From the NCBI RefSeq assembly GCF_040939455.1, contig NC_134112.1:24826501-24890500 (forward strand): a DNA stretch of 64,000 bases. The letters are read 5' to 3'. Numbering within the stretch: the stretch's first letter is position 1; the number at the start of each line of letters is the position of its first letter. This document shows positions 33,000 to 43,854 of the stretch, one piece after another. The notes beneath the pieces were generated by a model that searched no databases, was not told the DNA's origin, and saw only the letters and a program-made list of their open reading frames with translations. The DNA is from Microcebus murinus. Its lineage: Eukaryota; Chordata; Mammalia; Primates; Cheirogaleidae. The position numbers and the translations under genes were made by a program.

Positions 33000-33600
33000 G
33001 GTGCTCAAGCCAGTCCCAGGCTATCACCTAAACTGAGACCTCTTTGCAGACTGCTTTTCTTTGCAGCTCTGCCAAAGGCTGCTTTAACATTGAGAATCAC
33101 TGTTCGTTTTGTTTGCTCTCCAGGATTAAATTTTCTTGGCTTTTCAAAGATGATGTTTAGCCTTGCTCCATCCTCTGATTACAAATGTAAAAATGTGGTT
33201 TTTTTTTTTCCTCCTTGAAAAGCAGTTAAATCCAGACCTCATGATTAAAAAATAGTTGGAATGTTTCATGCAGAATGAGAGGCATGCATGCTTCATACTG
33301 TGCAGGAGATTAACTTCTGAAGAGCTGCCTTTATGTGAATGCCTTCTAGGAATCCATTATCTACTGAAAATTCGGTAAAACGACAGGTCCAGTATTAATT
33401 TAATTTGCATATTTGGAAAGTTTGGGTTTTTACGCATTAGCAGCATGGAGGTGGTGACGTGCAGTAGTGAGGCACAGCTCTGCTTTCCTACATCTAAACT
33501 GTGCTAAATTAATCAAACGCAGTTGCTCAAGCTGCTCGTCTCTATAGATAAAACTTTCGTGGATGTGAACAATGTGGTATCTGCATTCCACTTACATACT
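33000..33600. promoter_or_regulatory. Candidate noncoding regulatory block
   Basis: A repeat-free block with a dense set of transcription-factor-like words: 'atttgcat' (octamer) at 33403-33410, 'tattaatttaa' just before it, 'taaattaatcaaacg' near 33505, and 'tctgattacaaatg' near 33173. This is composition evidence only; cross-species conservation cannot be seen from one sequence. Confidence 0.3.
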
Positions 33601-33604
33601 CAGT

Positions 33605-35020
33605 CGAGAGAGTTATACTTATGAAACAATAGAAATACACACACAAGAGTGAAATATATAATGTTATAGGACCATTTGTTATAAATGTCAGCAGAACGGT
33701 TTGGAAATCCTGGCCTCATTTTAATTTTCCTAGCATTTACTATTTTTATACTGGTGTAAGTTAATAGACCCTGTGCTAGTATTTCCTGAAGGTTGTATAT
33801 TGTTGCATATGGAGATTTTTTAAATCATGATGATGGGTGCTATAACTGTAGCCCCTCAAATAACAACCACAACGAAATGTGCATCTTGGCAGAGGAAAAG
33901 ATAATTGTGTGCTTCACAGTAGCATAGGGTGTAGACACATGTTATATCTCTGCGTGCATCATGCACCTTTATGATGGGAACAGAACACATGGAGAGAGGA
34001 AAAAAGTAGAACTTCGAAAAATGATGAGAATGGATCACAGAGAGATTGGTTCGACAGAGCAGATGGAGGTGCTTCTCTAATCACAGAAATCTTTGCTGAT
34101 GAGAAACTCCATCCTGGCCCCACAGAAGATCCACTGTAGGATGAGACAGCCAGTCTTTGAAAGCCACCTGAGAAAGTCATAATCCGTGCACTAACACACT
34201 GCAAGGGCGTCCAGCCCTCCCTGCATAGACGTGGCCCACTGGTCAGGGATCACACACAGTATTCCTGCTACCATGGGGATGGTGGCTATGGGGCTCCTGG
34301 GCATTCACTCCTCCCAAGAACTCTTTCCCTCCTGTCTCCACACGCTTCTTTTTCTGTCAAGCTTGTTCCATTTTCTAGCAACAAAACAAAGCTTGGTGTG
34401 GCTGTGGTTCCTGTCTGAAAATGAGCAAGGATTTGCACTGGGCTGTTGCCCTGGTTGGGGGTCCCTGTGTGCCTTTCTGCTATGGGCAGTGGGGTCCTTT
34501 CACAGAGAGAACTCATTGTAAGAGAAGATGAAACCTAATACCTTGAGCTAAACAGAGTTTTTTGGGACCAATGATTCTGAGGACAGGGTGGCATCTTTTA
34601 GCTAGAATTGTCTCCTGGCTGCATCCCCCACTGAAATTATTGTGGCCTGGTGGTTGGGGGCAGGGGATGGGGTCTCAGTAAAAACGAACAAAGCTCATCA
34701 AGAGAAGAAGGGGCCATGATCATGTGCTAGTTAACTGAAAATGCCTGAAAGCCCATGTGAGATGCTCCCTAAGAACTATCAAAAGACTATTGGACGTATT
34801 TACAAGGTCCTCTTCCATGAGTGGGGTGGGACTGTGGTACACCTGTGAGAACTGGCTTAAATGAGAGCTAGTGGCATTTAGGTCATTATTGTTATGTAAT
34901 TCCATTTGTACTCCAGAATGAGGAGCCCTGGAGAAGGCAAGTCCCGACTGTCCAATCAGATGCTTCCCAGATGCACCTGTGCACATGGTTGAAACCCGCC
35001 CACCCCTGCTCCAACATCAT
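33605..35020. other. No recognised feature
   Basis: Unique-looking. The longest frames are 88-96 codons (34231-34521 plus, 34720-34986 minus) without domains or codon evidence. Confidence 0.4.
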
Positions 35021-35029
35021 TTGGACGGG

Positions 35030-35170
35030 GGTTGGCAGCATCACCATGACGTGAGCACTTGTGAGACATGCAGACTCTCAGACCCCACCCTGACCTGCTG
35101 AATCAGAACCTGCATTTAACAAGAGCCCCTGGGATTCCCACGTATGTTAAAGTCCGAGAAGCATCGTTCC
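35030..35170 (+). repeat. MER5A-type hAT fragment
   Basis: 'gcagactctcagaccccacc', 'ctgctgaatcagaacctgca', 'tttaacaagagcccctggga' and 'gttaaagtccgagaagca' follow MER5A order. Confidence 0.75.
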
Positions 35171-35204
35171 AAAGTGGTGATTCCGAGTCTTGGCCGGACA
35201 GCAC

Positions 35205-35330
35205 AATACCTTATGAAGCTTTAGAAACTACTGATGCCTGCATCCTATTCCTAGAGATTCTAATGGTGTGGCCTGGGCTCTGGCATTTTTAAAAAGCTCC
35301 CCAGATGATTTTAATGTGCAGCCAGGAAAG
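35205..35330 (+). repeat. MER5-type hAT fragment, second copy
   Basis: 'gaaactactgatgcctgcat', 'cctagagattctaatggtgt', 'ggcctgggctctggcatttt' and 'ccccagatgattttaatgtg' are a second, differently diverged MER5-group piece 35 bp downstream of the first. Confidence 0.65.
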
Positions 35331-35384
35331 AAAACCAGAGGAAGAACTTTGTTAGAATCCACGTCAATGACCTTTTGAATTTTT

Positions 35385-35641
35385 CTATTTTTAAAAAGAG
35401 AAAAATAGCTGCCTCTGTTGACCAGGCTAGAATACGGTGGCACGATCATAGCTCACTGCAGCCTCGAACTCCTGGGCTCAAGCGATCCTCCCACCTCAGC
35501 CTCCTAATTAGCTGGGACTACAGCTGCAGTCCACCATGCTTGGCTATTTATTTTTGTACAGTTGAGGTCTCAATGGCTGTCTCCAGGCTGGTCTCCAACT
35601 CCTGGCCTTAAGCAATCCTCTCGCCTCACCCTTCCAAAGTA
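35385..35641 (-). mobile_element. Old Alu, antisense, 5' end missing
   Basis: 'ctctgttgaccaggctagaa', 'tcatagctcactgcagcctc', 'gggctcaagcgatcctccca' and 'ggctggtctccaactcctgg' are antisense Alu. It stops at 'cccttccaaagtac', so the first 30 or so bases of the element are lost. Confidence 0.85.
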
Positions 35642-35870
35642 CCAGTGGCCTTTTGCCAAATAGCCTGCACTGGGTACCTCTTGGGCGATGGATGCCAAGA
35701 GGATGTGTATTGAGCACATTGAAATTAACATGTTTGTATTTATAATCACAACTACAGATATAATTTGTCTTATTCAACAGAAATATTTATGAAAAGCAGC
35801 ATACAATGATGTGTCTGTAGTTTGAACCATATTTTCACATTAACATTTTTAAAGCCTTTCATCCAAGTTT

Positions 35871-35919
35871 GTGTCTTGTTAATTAGTTAATATTGTTATG
35901 TTATATTAACATAAGACAC
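35871..35919. repeat. Imperfect inverted repeat, AT-rich
   Basis: 'gtgtctt' (35871-35877) is inverted at 'aagacac' (35913-35919), with inner arms 'gttaat' and 'attaac'. 'cttgttaatt' also recurs directly at 35875 and 35921. It could be a small hairpin or the ends of a miniature element. Confidence 0.5.
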
Positions 35920-35984
35920 ACTTGTTAATTTAAGAATTTTTTTGTAAAGCATCTGATTATAATGTAACAGTCCCACCTAATTTT

Positions 35985-35987
<3 letters not shown>

Positions 35988-36020
<33 letters not shown>

Positions 36021-36338
36021 AGACAGAGTCTCGCTTTGTTGCCCAGGCTAGAGTGAGTGCCCTGGCGTCAGCCTAGCTCACAGCAACCTCACACTCCTGG
36101 GCTCAAGTGATCCTTCTGCCTCAGCCTCCCGGGTAGCTGGGACTACAGGCATGCACCACCATGCCCGGCTAATTTTTTTATATATATATATCAGTTGGCC
36201 AATTAATTTCTTTCTATTTATAGTAGAGACGGGGTCTCGCTCTTGCTCAGGCTGGTTTTGAACTCCTGACCTTGAGCAATCCGCCCGCCTCGGCCTCCCA
36301 AGAGCTAGGATTACAGGCGTGAGCCACAGCGCCCGGCC
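35988..36338 (-). mobile_element. Strepsirrhine Alu, recent, with 15-bp perfect target duplication
   Basis: A T tract of about 32 bases (the A tail) is followed by a full dimer in antisense, ending 'agcgcccggcc'. The linker has 'cagttggccaattaatttc'. The identical repeat 'ccacctaatttttct' lies at 35973-35987 and 36339-36353. The long pure tail, perfect duplication and low divergence from the copy at 63552 indicate a fairly recent insertion. Confidence 0.97.
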
Positions 36339-36484
36339 CCACCTAATTTTTCTGAGATTAAATTTTCATACATTAGGCTTGTTTGACGTGAAGAGTTATC
36401 AGACACCCCACATGTACATTACATGACCTTGTCACATGACTAAATATCAAGTTCTCATATTTGAATCTCAAACTCCCTTTCTCT

Positions 36485-36665
36485 CTGTGAGCCTATAAGT
36501 ATCCCCTGTTAGAGCACCTTTTCTATTCACTCTGCCATTGACTGTGTCCTGTGGTCTATTTATTTCCCTCCCACTAGACGTCACGCTCCTGGAAGAGTGA
36601 AACCATGTACACTCGTCTCCATGTTGTGTCCGTGTGAGGTGTTCGATAAATGTTGCTGAGTGTGT
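36485..36665 (+). repeat. L2 3' end, sense
   Basis: 'tttatttccctcccactaga', 'cgtcacgctcctggaagagt', and 'aggtgttcgataaatgttgc' with 'tgagtg' follow the L2 3' end in sense order. Confidence 0.6.
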
Positions 36666-36669
36666 AGTG

Positions 36670-38210
36670 GGTGGCCAGATGTGCGAATGAATGGGGACAG
36701 AGGGAGAAGTGTGACATCCGTGGCATCTCCACCGCCAGGTCAGGGAGGCAACATTGCCCAGTCAAGCAGTGTTGAGGGTCGGGTAAGCCAACCTCCCGGG
36801 CTCCTGCTGTTGCCTTCTTTTCTCCTTGTGGACTCTCCTTCATTGCCCTGTGTGAGTACAGCCCCCTCTCTGTAGTGCTAGTTGGGAGGCTAGGTTTCCT
36901 TTGAGTTCTATTGTACACAGCTGTGTTGTCACCTTTTTTTGCAGAAAATACTAGATCCCCCCCCCCATACCCACGAATGTTTAATCTTTCCTCACACATT
37001 TCCAAAGAAGGCACACAAATAGGGAAGACCCAGGTGAATCAAAATAAATACGCTGGACAGGGTTTGTGGCCTCAAAATCTACATGACCAAGATTTCATCT
37101 GACTTGACCAGGCAGAATTGGGTCACCAGTAAATAGGGAGTCATTTTAGGGCAATACTGAGATTATTATCAAAACTGTTTGTTTCACACAAACTTTACTG
37201 TGAAGTGAGTGCTTTGAATGTCATAAACAATGTTTATTGATGGATGGCGGGAAAGAGGGAAGGAAGGAAGAGAGGAAGAAAGGAAATTAAGGTGGGAGAA
37301 AGGGCGGGAAGATGGAATTTGCTCTTATACTTAGCATTTTTCTCCAGTGAAATCAAGTGCTGAATTGCAAGGAAAAAACTAGAAAATATCCTGAGGTTGA
37401 AAGCTAGACCTGGGATGATAAGTAAAATAACTTATTCCTCTAAATAGCTGATACAAAATAAAATATCACCAAATAGTGTTGCTTCCCACAAAAAAAAAAA
37501 AAAAAAAAGTTTTTATTAGGTTGTGGGGAGGAGGCCAGGAGGGCAAGGTCATCCTAACCTTCTGGCTTGACTTACGGAATTTCAAAACCAAAGCAAATAC
37601 AGCTTTCCGGTGCAGAAAATGGAAAACTCTGGTATCTGTGTTTTCCTTTAACGTCTCATTCTGTCATTGGTCCTTTTCTTGTCGATAATGTTTAAAATGT
37701 AGTTAGTGGCTGGATTTTCCATTCAGATTTACACACTTTTCCCTACTTCAAGTGCAGCTTTGTTTTTTCCAGTCAATGATACGACCCTCACAGCAAGCAA
37801 GAGCGAGCTCCCGCTTGTCTCTGCTCTTTATCTGGGGTTTCCTGTTCCACCTCCAAGAGGTATCAGAGTGACAGTCAGGCTCCTAAGGAAAGCGGAGGCA
37901 AAATCACACAATCATTGATGGGACATTGAGAAACGAGAGAAATGCCCAAAGAAAAATCTAGAAAGTCTTCTCATCAAGGCAGCGTGCGTCTCTCACATCT
38001 GCGCTTCTCAAGGGGTGTGTGTCCCACCGCTCTCCCTCAGGCTCCCCCACCCCGAGTGTGTGACACTGTGGCAGTGTCACGGGGAGGCACAGGGTAACCC
38101 AGAGGATCTTGGAGCACAGGTTTACTCGGATGTGGGAGAGAACTGGAGCAGGTACGCGCATGCGCACTCACGTGCAGCGCCGATCTCGTCAGAGCGCAAA
38201 CGTGATGCCG
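36670..38210. other. Mostly unique; A19 tract and purine run
   Basis: A GGAA-type purine run lies at 37252-37290. AATAAA at 37457-37462 precedes a run of 19 A (37490-37508) by 27 bases, as at the end of a retrocopy, but no target duplication was found. A 146-codon minus frame (36574-37014) has no domain. A perfect NRF1-type palindrome lies at 38155-38166. Confidence 0.45.
38155..38166. promoter_or_regulatory. NRF1-type site
   Basis: 'cgcgcatgcgca' is a full match to the NRF1 consensus YGCGCAYGCGCR. It holds four CpG/GpC steps in a window where CpG is generally depleted, and several more CpGs follow (38171-38210). A single site does not prove a promoter. Confidence 0.5.
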
Positions 38211-38219
38211 CCATGCTCC

Positions 38220-38768
38220 CTTGTCAGCCCCCAACGCCCCTCACGTTCCAGCCCTCCATAATCCCTCTCCTTCTGCCGCCTCCAGCCTCAGCCTGAACGC
38301 CTCCTTGCCAGTACTCCTGCCTCCTCCGCCTTTTCTCAGTTTCTCAAACTCCCGCACTCTCTTCCTGCCTCTGGGCCCTCCCGCCCAAGGCTCCCTCTGT
38401 GGAGAATGCTCTGCCCTCCCCTGGCTGCCGCCTACTTATTCCTCAGCTCTTCAGTTAAGAGTCACTTCCTCAAGGAAGCTTTTCCTAACTCCCCAAATTA
38501 GGGCAGATACCCTAGTTCCATGCTCATATACCACCCTGTAGGTCTTTCTCCTGGCACTTAGTGTACTTGAAATGAGCGGATTCGTTGATGAATTCATTTG
38601 AACGGTTTGTTTAATGGATGTTTTGCTCACCAGATTGTGACTCTGCTAAGGGCAGAGCCCATGTTTATCTTGTTCAACCTTGCAAACTAGCACGGCACCT
38701 GTTACGCAGTGGGCGCTCTGTCAGTATTTCCTGTTGTTGTTGAATGAGTGAGTAAAGTGGCATTTTAA
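38220..38768 (+). repeat. L2 LINE 3' region, sense, about 550 bp
   Basis: 'gagaatgctctgccctcccc', 'cagttaagagtcacttcctc', 'aaggaagcttttcctaactc', 'accaccctgtaggtctttct', 'ctaagggcagagcccatgtt', 'cacggcacctgttacgcagt' and 'gttgaatgagtgag' are in sense L2 order, ending with the TGAA tail. The 106-codon frame at 38221-38541 lies in it and is partly the L2 C-terminal frame. Confidence 0.85.
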
Positions 38769-38769
38769 T

Positions 38770-40210
38770 TCCGACGCTAGCATCCGACAGAATTCTAACG
38801 CTCCGGGCTGCGCTGCGGTTCCCATTTCTCGGGAGGTTTATGAGGCTCCAACCAGGTGCCCAGGAGGGAAAAAGCAACAATGATGATAACAGAAGATCAG
38901 AGCAGTGGGGATAAATAGGAGCCTTTGAACACAGCACAAAGGGCAAAAGTGGCTTTAGAAAGAATCATGGGGGAAATAATGGCTTCCTAAGGAAAAACAT
39001 GAAGAAAGGGAGGAGGAGAGAAAACACACTAGATGCAGGAGGTACAAGGAGCTCAGCACCTTGCTGCTGTTGTAGCTGAGCTTCTAGTAACTTCTAGTAA
39101 TTGAGTAGGGCCTGTTGGCAGAGTGGGAGGGGGTGGGGGGACTCTGACCAGTGGCAGAGGGACAGCTGGGAGCTTCTGACGCTGGCAGAACACATTTATC
39201 CAGCCAGGTCAGCTTGGGAGAAGCCCAGAGCGACGTTTAGATGATAGAGAAAGGGTGGACTTTTCTACTGCTAGGAAGAAATAACTGCTAGTGAGAAAGG
39301 AGACAAAGCGAATGGGAGATACCTGACTTTAAAAAAAGAAGAGAAAATCATAAATGAAACTGATTTATCTGACTAACAGGCTGGCAATGGCATAAATGTT
39401 AAAAGGCCATTTGTTTTTCCATATCACAGAATGGGAACCGCTAAATTTGCAATATGAATGCTTTATTGTACTCTAAAAATTCTGAATTCTTTAGGCTGTT
39501 CTTTTTCTGTTCCAAAAAAGCTATTTTAAAGGCTCACATTAGAATATTTTATAACTCTTTTATCCCTCCTGAACATCTGTGAACTGGAAAGAATATAGTA
39601 TATTACAGAAACAATCCATTTAAAGAAAAACAATTAAAATGAAAACTACTTCCATTTCTGTGGCATAAAACTCTAATTCTCTCCCCTTTGCAATTTTATT
39701 ACCACCCTGACATGATATAGTCACAGCTTCACTTACACACAATGTTAATTTCACTCATACTCTACTTAATCTTCAAAACATTGCAGAATAACATTTTTCT
39801 TTAGTAATTTATCATTTACTATGATAAGGCAATGTGTTTAGAGGGTGTTAGAATTTTTTAAAAGTTTGCATTTATCTCAATCCTAAAATGCGCTCTGAAT
39901 GCTATTAAAATATATCATTTATACTCTTCCAATTTAACTATATTAACTATACCTTAACTAGACATTTATTAAGAGCAGCATATTTATTTCCCATTCAGGA
40001 CTTTTTAAATCTGTGGAGTCAGCTCTATGGAAATGAGCAATTTTCGCCAGCCTTACACTGTATAATAGGTTAAACTGAGCAGAAACCCCAGGGCTCCATT
40101 GTAGTGGGGTACACAATTGCATGTCTTTTTTGGGCTTCCTTAAATTGTTTTCTGATGCAGAATTTCTCATCATTCCCCCTGCTGCCTGCGATATGTGCTG
40201 AACTCTAAAT
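38770..40210. other. No recognised feature
   Basis: Unique-looking and AT-rich after 39400. 'cttctagtaa' is repeated in tandem near 39081-39100. An 86-codon minus frame at 39958-40218 has no recognisable domain. Confidence 0.4.
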
Positions 40211-40214
40211 AAGT

Positions 40215-40335
40215 TCATGACAGCTCTTATTCATTCATTCATTCATTCATCATTTGTCAAATATCTTCTATGTATGAGGATTAAAAGATGAACACATTCG
40301 AGATCCTTCTCTTGAGGCCAATAACAAAAACATAA
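40215..40335 (-). repeat. L2 3' end, antisense, with (ATTC)n
   Basis: An ATTC run (40230-40249), which is the L2 TGAA tail reversed and expanded, is followed by 'catttgtcaaatatcttcta', 'tgtatgaggattaaaag' and 'atccttctcttgaggcc'. Confidence 0.65.
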
Positions 40336-40344
40336 ATTCCTCTT

Positions 40345-41410
40345 GTTAATTTCATTTTTTATTTACATCAAGATAACACATGCATATAGCTTAGAAAGTC
40401 AAGGCTTGCAAAGCTTATAGTGAAAGATGACAGTTCCTGCCATACTCTCCCCTACCCTTAATCCAGCTTGCCAAAGGCCACCACTTTCAATTTTTAGCCA
40501 TTTCTTTTTGTTTTTACTTTCATAGTTCTGAATAATATGTTTCCACTACTTTTTTTTTTATTTTTCAGTTTTAGATAGTGTGTATTGATGCCCAACTATG
40601 GAAGATACTGGTTTTATTTTCTTGTAGTATCATCTCCCCCAACACATCAAACACTTGCCCTCCCCCTCAACCTCCCAACATAGTATTATGATGAGTAAGT
40701 AAATATTATTCACAGTGAAGCCACAACTATAGATTATAATTCCATTTCCTTTTTTGCATAGCTTTTTCTTTTCCCTGGAGATAGTAATTGCTGGGTTGCC
40801 TCATGTGTATAACTAATTGAACTAACTAAATCCTCTGAACTAACTAAATCCTTTGACAGAGCTATAAAATGTCTTCTCAGTATGTTCAAATACACCAGGT
40901 TGTCTATCACCTGCTGCTGCTTCTACTTCTTTAAGACATCAAGTCTTCTGTCCCCGTGCTACCATCTGGACAGCTCGCCCCCTAGGCCTGTTAACCATCT
41001 GTCAGGCTGGGGCTTCCCTTCACTCTCATCCTTGAAATTTTCTTTACCTCTTTTCTGTGTTGGATTGCTGGTTCCCCAATCCTAGGTCTTTTCCTTTCTT
41101 GATTTCTCCTCTGCTGTGGTGGAGTACATCCTTTAGTAGCTTCCTGAGAAAGGTGCGTGGGTACTAGATGCCTCCAAATCCTAAGACTTTCTAGGGATCC
41201 GTGGCACAAACAGCTTGTTTTTAATTGGCTTCTCCCTTGTGGACCTGTCTCAGTTTCTTCCAGCTTGGCAAAATAGTGAAGACTATCAACCATCAAAATT
41301 TTGTTGAAATCTCTTGTCTGCTTCTATCTCTACTCTTGCTCTCATAGTCCTTGTGAGTTTATGCCTTTTCTATCCTTTTAGAGGTGTTTCTGGGGGGAAC
41401 AGAGATAAAC
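40345..41410. repeat. Unassigned old repeat candidate
   Basis: Segments such as 'agcttagaaagtcaaggctt', 'cactttcaatttttagccat', 'actatggaagatactggttt', 'ctgggttgcctcatgtgtat' and 'cttcctgagaaaggtgcgtg' resemble a recurrent mammalian interspersed repeat that I cannot name. An 18-bp unit, 'gaactaactaaatcctct', is repeated in tandem at 40819-40836 and 40837-40854 with one change. Confidence 0.35.
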
Positions 41411-41494
41411 ACACATGTTCCATTTATCATATTTAGCCTAAAGTATAATAATTTCCTTTTATAACACTAAGAACTTAATCTTTCAAATATGACT

Positions 41495-41990
41495 ATTCAT
41501 TTATTCATTCATTGACTCAACAGACAGAGGGAGAACACCCTACTATGTGCTAAGCATTCTTCTACATCCCAGAGATAAAGCACTAAACAAAAATAAGAAT
41601 TCCCTACCCTCATGGTGCTTACATTCTAGAGGAGGGAGGGATGGACACTAAACAGAATAATGACTAAAATATGTATCATGTAAAGTGACTACAAGTTTTA
41701 CTGGAGAAAAAATAAAGCCCAAATGGGAGCAGGGTGTTAACATTTGAATGGAGGGCCTTGGTGAAAGGGTGATGTATAACCAAAGACCCAAAGGAAGGAA
41801 GAGAGCAAAGATATGAGACTCTTTGGGGGAAGAAGGTTCCAGACAGAGAAACAGTAGATACGATGGCCCTGAGGTAGGTGCAAGCATGCCTGGAATGTTC
41901 CTGAAAGAGCAAGGAGGTCAATGCAGCTGAATAGAGCAAGTGAGGAGGAGAGGTGATCAGAGACATCTCTGGGCTGTAAGGACTGACATT
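41495..41990 (-). repeat. L2 LINE, antisense, about 500 bp
   Basis: 'tcattcattgactcaacaga', 'accctactatgtgctaagca', 'ccctcatggtgcttacattc', 'gggagcagggtgttaacatt', 'gatggccctgaggtaggtgc', 'aatgttcctgaaagagcaag' and 'gtgaggaggagaggtgatca' are antisense L2. A 96-codon minus frame (41676-41966) retains the recognisable but decayed L2 C-terminal frame ('LASLLFQEHSRHA'-like, here 'LTSLLFQEHSRHA'). Confidence 0.9.
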
Positions 41991-42084
41991 CCCTCAGCTA
42001 GAGCTTGGTTTATGGAGCTGTCTTCTGATTGGTCATTTCTCTTATCCTCTTAAAGCCCTCTCAAAAAACATGCATCTGGGTTAA

Positions 42085-42400
42085 AAATTCTTTTTCTCTT
42101 TAAGGAACATTAATATTTCCACCTCAGAACACTCTTTGTTGGGTATCTGAGTGGCCAGCTCCTCCTCCTCACTGGATTCCCTCCCCAATGTCACCTCCTC
42201 AGACACTGTTAGTACCCTGACATGCCCTGTCATCCCTGCCATCCCTCCCATGCCACCATTCTTCATAGCACTTACCACACTTTGAAATTGATGTCCTCAT
42301 TTGTGTGTTGATTTGTTTTTTAGTTTTGTTTTCTTATTTTTATATCCCTTACCAGTGCCCTGCTCTTGAATGGACAGATGAACAAATGAATCGGAAAGCT
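42085..42400 (+). repeat. L2 fragment, sense
   Basis: 'ccaatgtcacctcctcagac', 'cttcatagcacttaccacac' and 'cccttaccagtgccctgctc' with 'gaatggacagatgaacaaat' follow the sense L2 3' part, in poor condition. Confidence 0.55.
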
Positions 42401-42461
42401 TCGGGAAAACCTGGGAATAACTAATAATTACCTCAAATTGGGTCTTTTAAAATATCCTCAA

Positions 42462-42781
42462 CTTTTTTTTGAGGCAGAGTCTCACTCTGTTGCCCAGGCT
42501 AGAGTGCTGTGGTGTCAGCCCAGCTCACAGCAACCTCAAACTCCTGGGCTCAAGCAATCCTCCTGCCTCAGCCTCCCAAGTAGCTGAGACTACCATGCCC
42601 GGCTAATTTTTTCTATATATTTTTAGTTGTCCAGCTAATTTCTTTTTAATTTTTTTATTTTTAGTAGAGATGGGGTCTTGCTCTTGCTCAGGCTAGTCTC
42701 GAACTCCTGAGCTCAAACAATCCTCCCGCCTCGGCCTCCCAGAGTGCTGGGATTATAGGCGTGAGCCACTGAGCCTGGCCT
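42462..42781 (-). mobile_element. Strepsirrhine Alu, antisense, with diverged target duplication
   Basis: 'gaggcagagtctcactctgt', 'gctagagtgctgtggtgtca', 'gcccagctcacagcaacctc' and a linker 'tagttgtccagctaatttct' identify a strepsirrhine-type dimer. Flanks 'aaaatatcctcaa' (42449-42461) and 'aaaacattctcaa' (42782-42794) match at 11 of 13. About 10 bp of the right arm is missing after 'gtagctgagacta'. Confidence 0.92.
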
Positions 42782-42799
42782 AAAACATTCTCAAGTTTT

Positions 42800-43710
42800 A
42801 TCCTATTCTTTAGATTCATTTAGTTTGTGCTTTTAATTACAAAGAGGCTGATGAGGGAAAAAAAGCAATGAAATGTTTGGAATGAACACTTCTAGCATAT
42901 TCTCATGTTGCATTTCCCTCTTTAGTATGTTTTATCATCTTTATTTCTTCTGCTAATTATAACAATACAAATCCTAGACTGTGAGTCTAGCTTACATGCG
43001 ACTTAATTGAATGTAATAAGTTTTCAAAAGAAAAATTCCAATTCATTATGACTTCAAATTCCATTTCTTTAACACGCAAGGTCCCAGTTTTGTTATTGTA
43101 GCACAATAGTGTCTACTGCATTATCACTTTGTTCAGTGGTGAAAGATGAGATTTTGGGGAGAAAAATGAGGATGGATGGGAAAGACCTCTAAATGCTAAT
43201 ATCACCCCTTCCTGGCCAGAGCCATATGAAGAGGAGGGAGAAACAGCAGAATTATAGGAATTTGGGGCAGAGATGGATGGAAGCTGCTGAGCCCCTACTA
43301 AAACAATGATATGCTAATGGACACATGAGAATTTGATGGATGATGCTAAGGGTCAAATAAAAGTGAATTAACACAGGCAGTAAACAATACAGAGGAACCG
43401 GCAGGCAGCAAGAGAAGGAAAAACATCCACGTGGAAAACTCTGGGCATCGGCAGGCCAGAAGGAGCAAAAGAGACAAAAAGGAAAGAACAGCCGAGGTTC
43501 TGGGGGCTCTACAGCAATGACTCCTGAATGCTGAGCTAAAATTGGTTTCTTGGATGAAGCCATCATTATTACCTCAGTCTAAACCTTTTTACAGAGGAAA
43601 TTAAGATGTTGTAAATTCATTTTAAGGGTTTTTTATTGTATCCCTCTATCCTTTAGTTATTTCTTTTAGGAACTCAGGGTAAAGTTTCTCATAAACATGA
43701 ATCAGAGGAT
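42800..43710. other. No recognised feature
   Basis: Unique-looking. A 104-codon minus frame (43252-43566) shows no domain. Confidence 0.4.
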
Positions 43711-43711
43711 T

Positions 43712-43850
43712 AAAATGGACCTTGAAGAATCACCTGGCCCAGGTCTCCTTGTTTTATACATCAGGAAACTGAGGCCCAGGTTAACTTGGCCAAGGTTAAT
43801 GCCAAAGTCTTGTCGAGTTATCTGCAGCTCTCCCGCTACACAGGTTGGGT
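43712..43850 (-). repeat. MIR-type SINE, antisense
   Basis: 'tcacctggcccaggtctcct', 'ttatacatcaggaaactgag' and 'gcccaggttaacttggccaa' follow an antisense MIR or MIR3. Confidence 0.7.
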
Positions 43851-43854
43851 CTGA

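Noticed and set aside
36574..37014. 146-codon minus-strand frame
   Set aside because: No recognisable domain, overlaps the end of an L2 and conflicting frames on the other strand.
41676..41966. 96-codon frame with recognisable LINE-like residues
   Set aside because: It is a remnant of the L2 coding frame, not a host gene.
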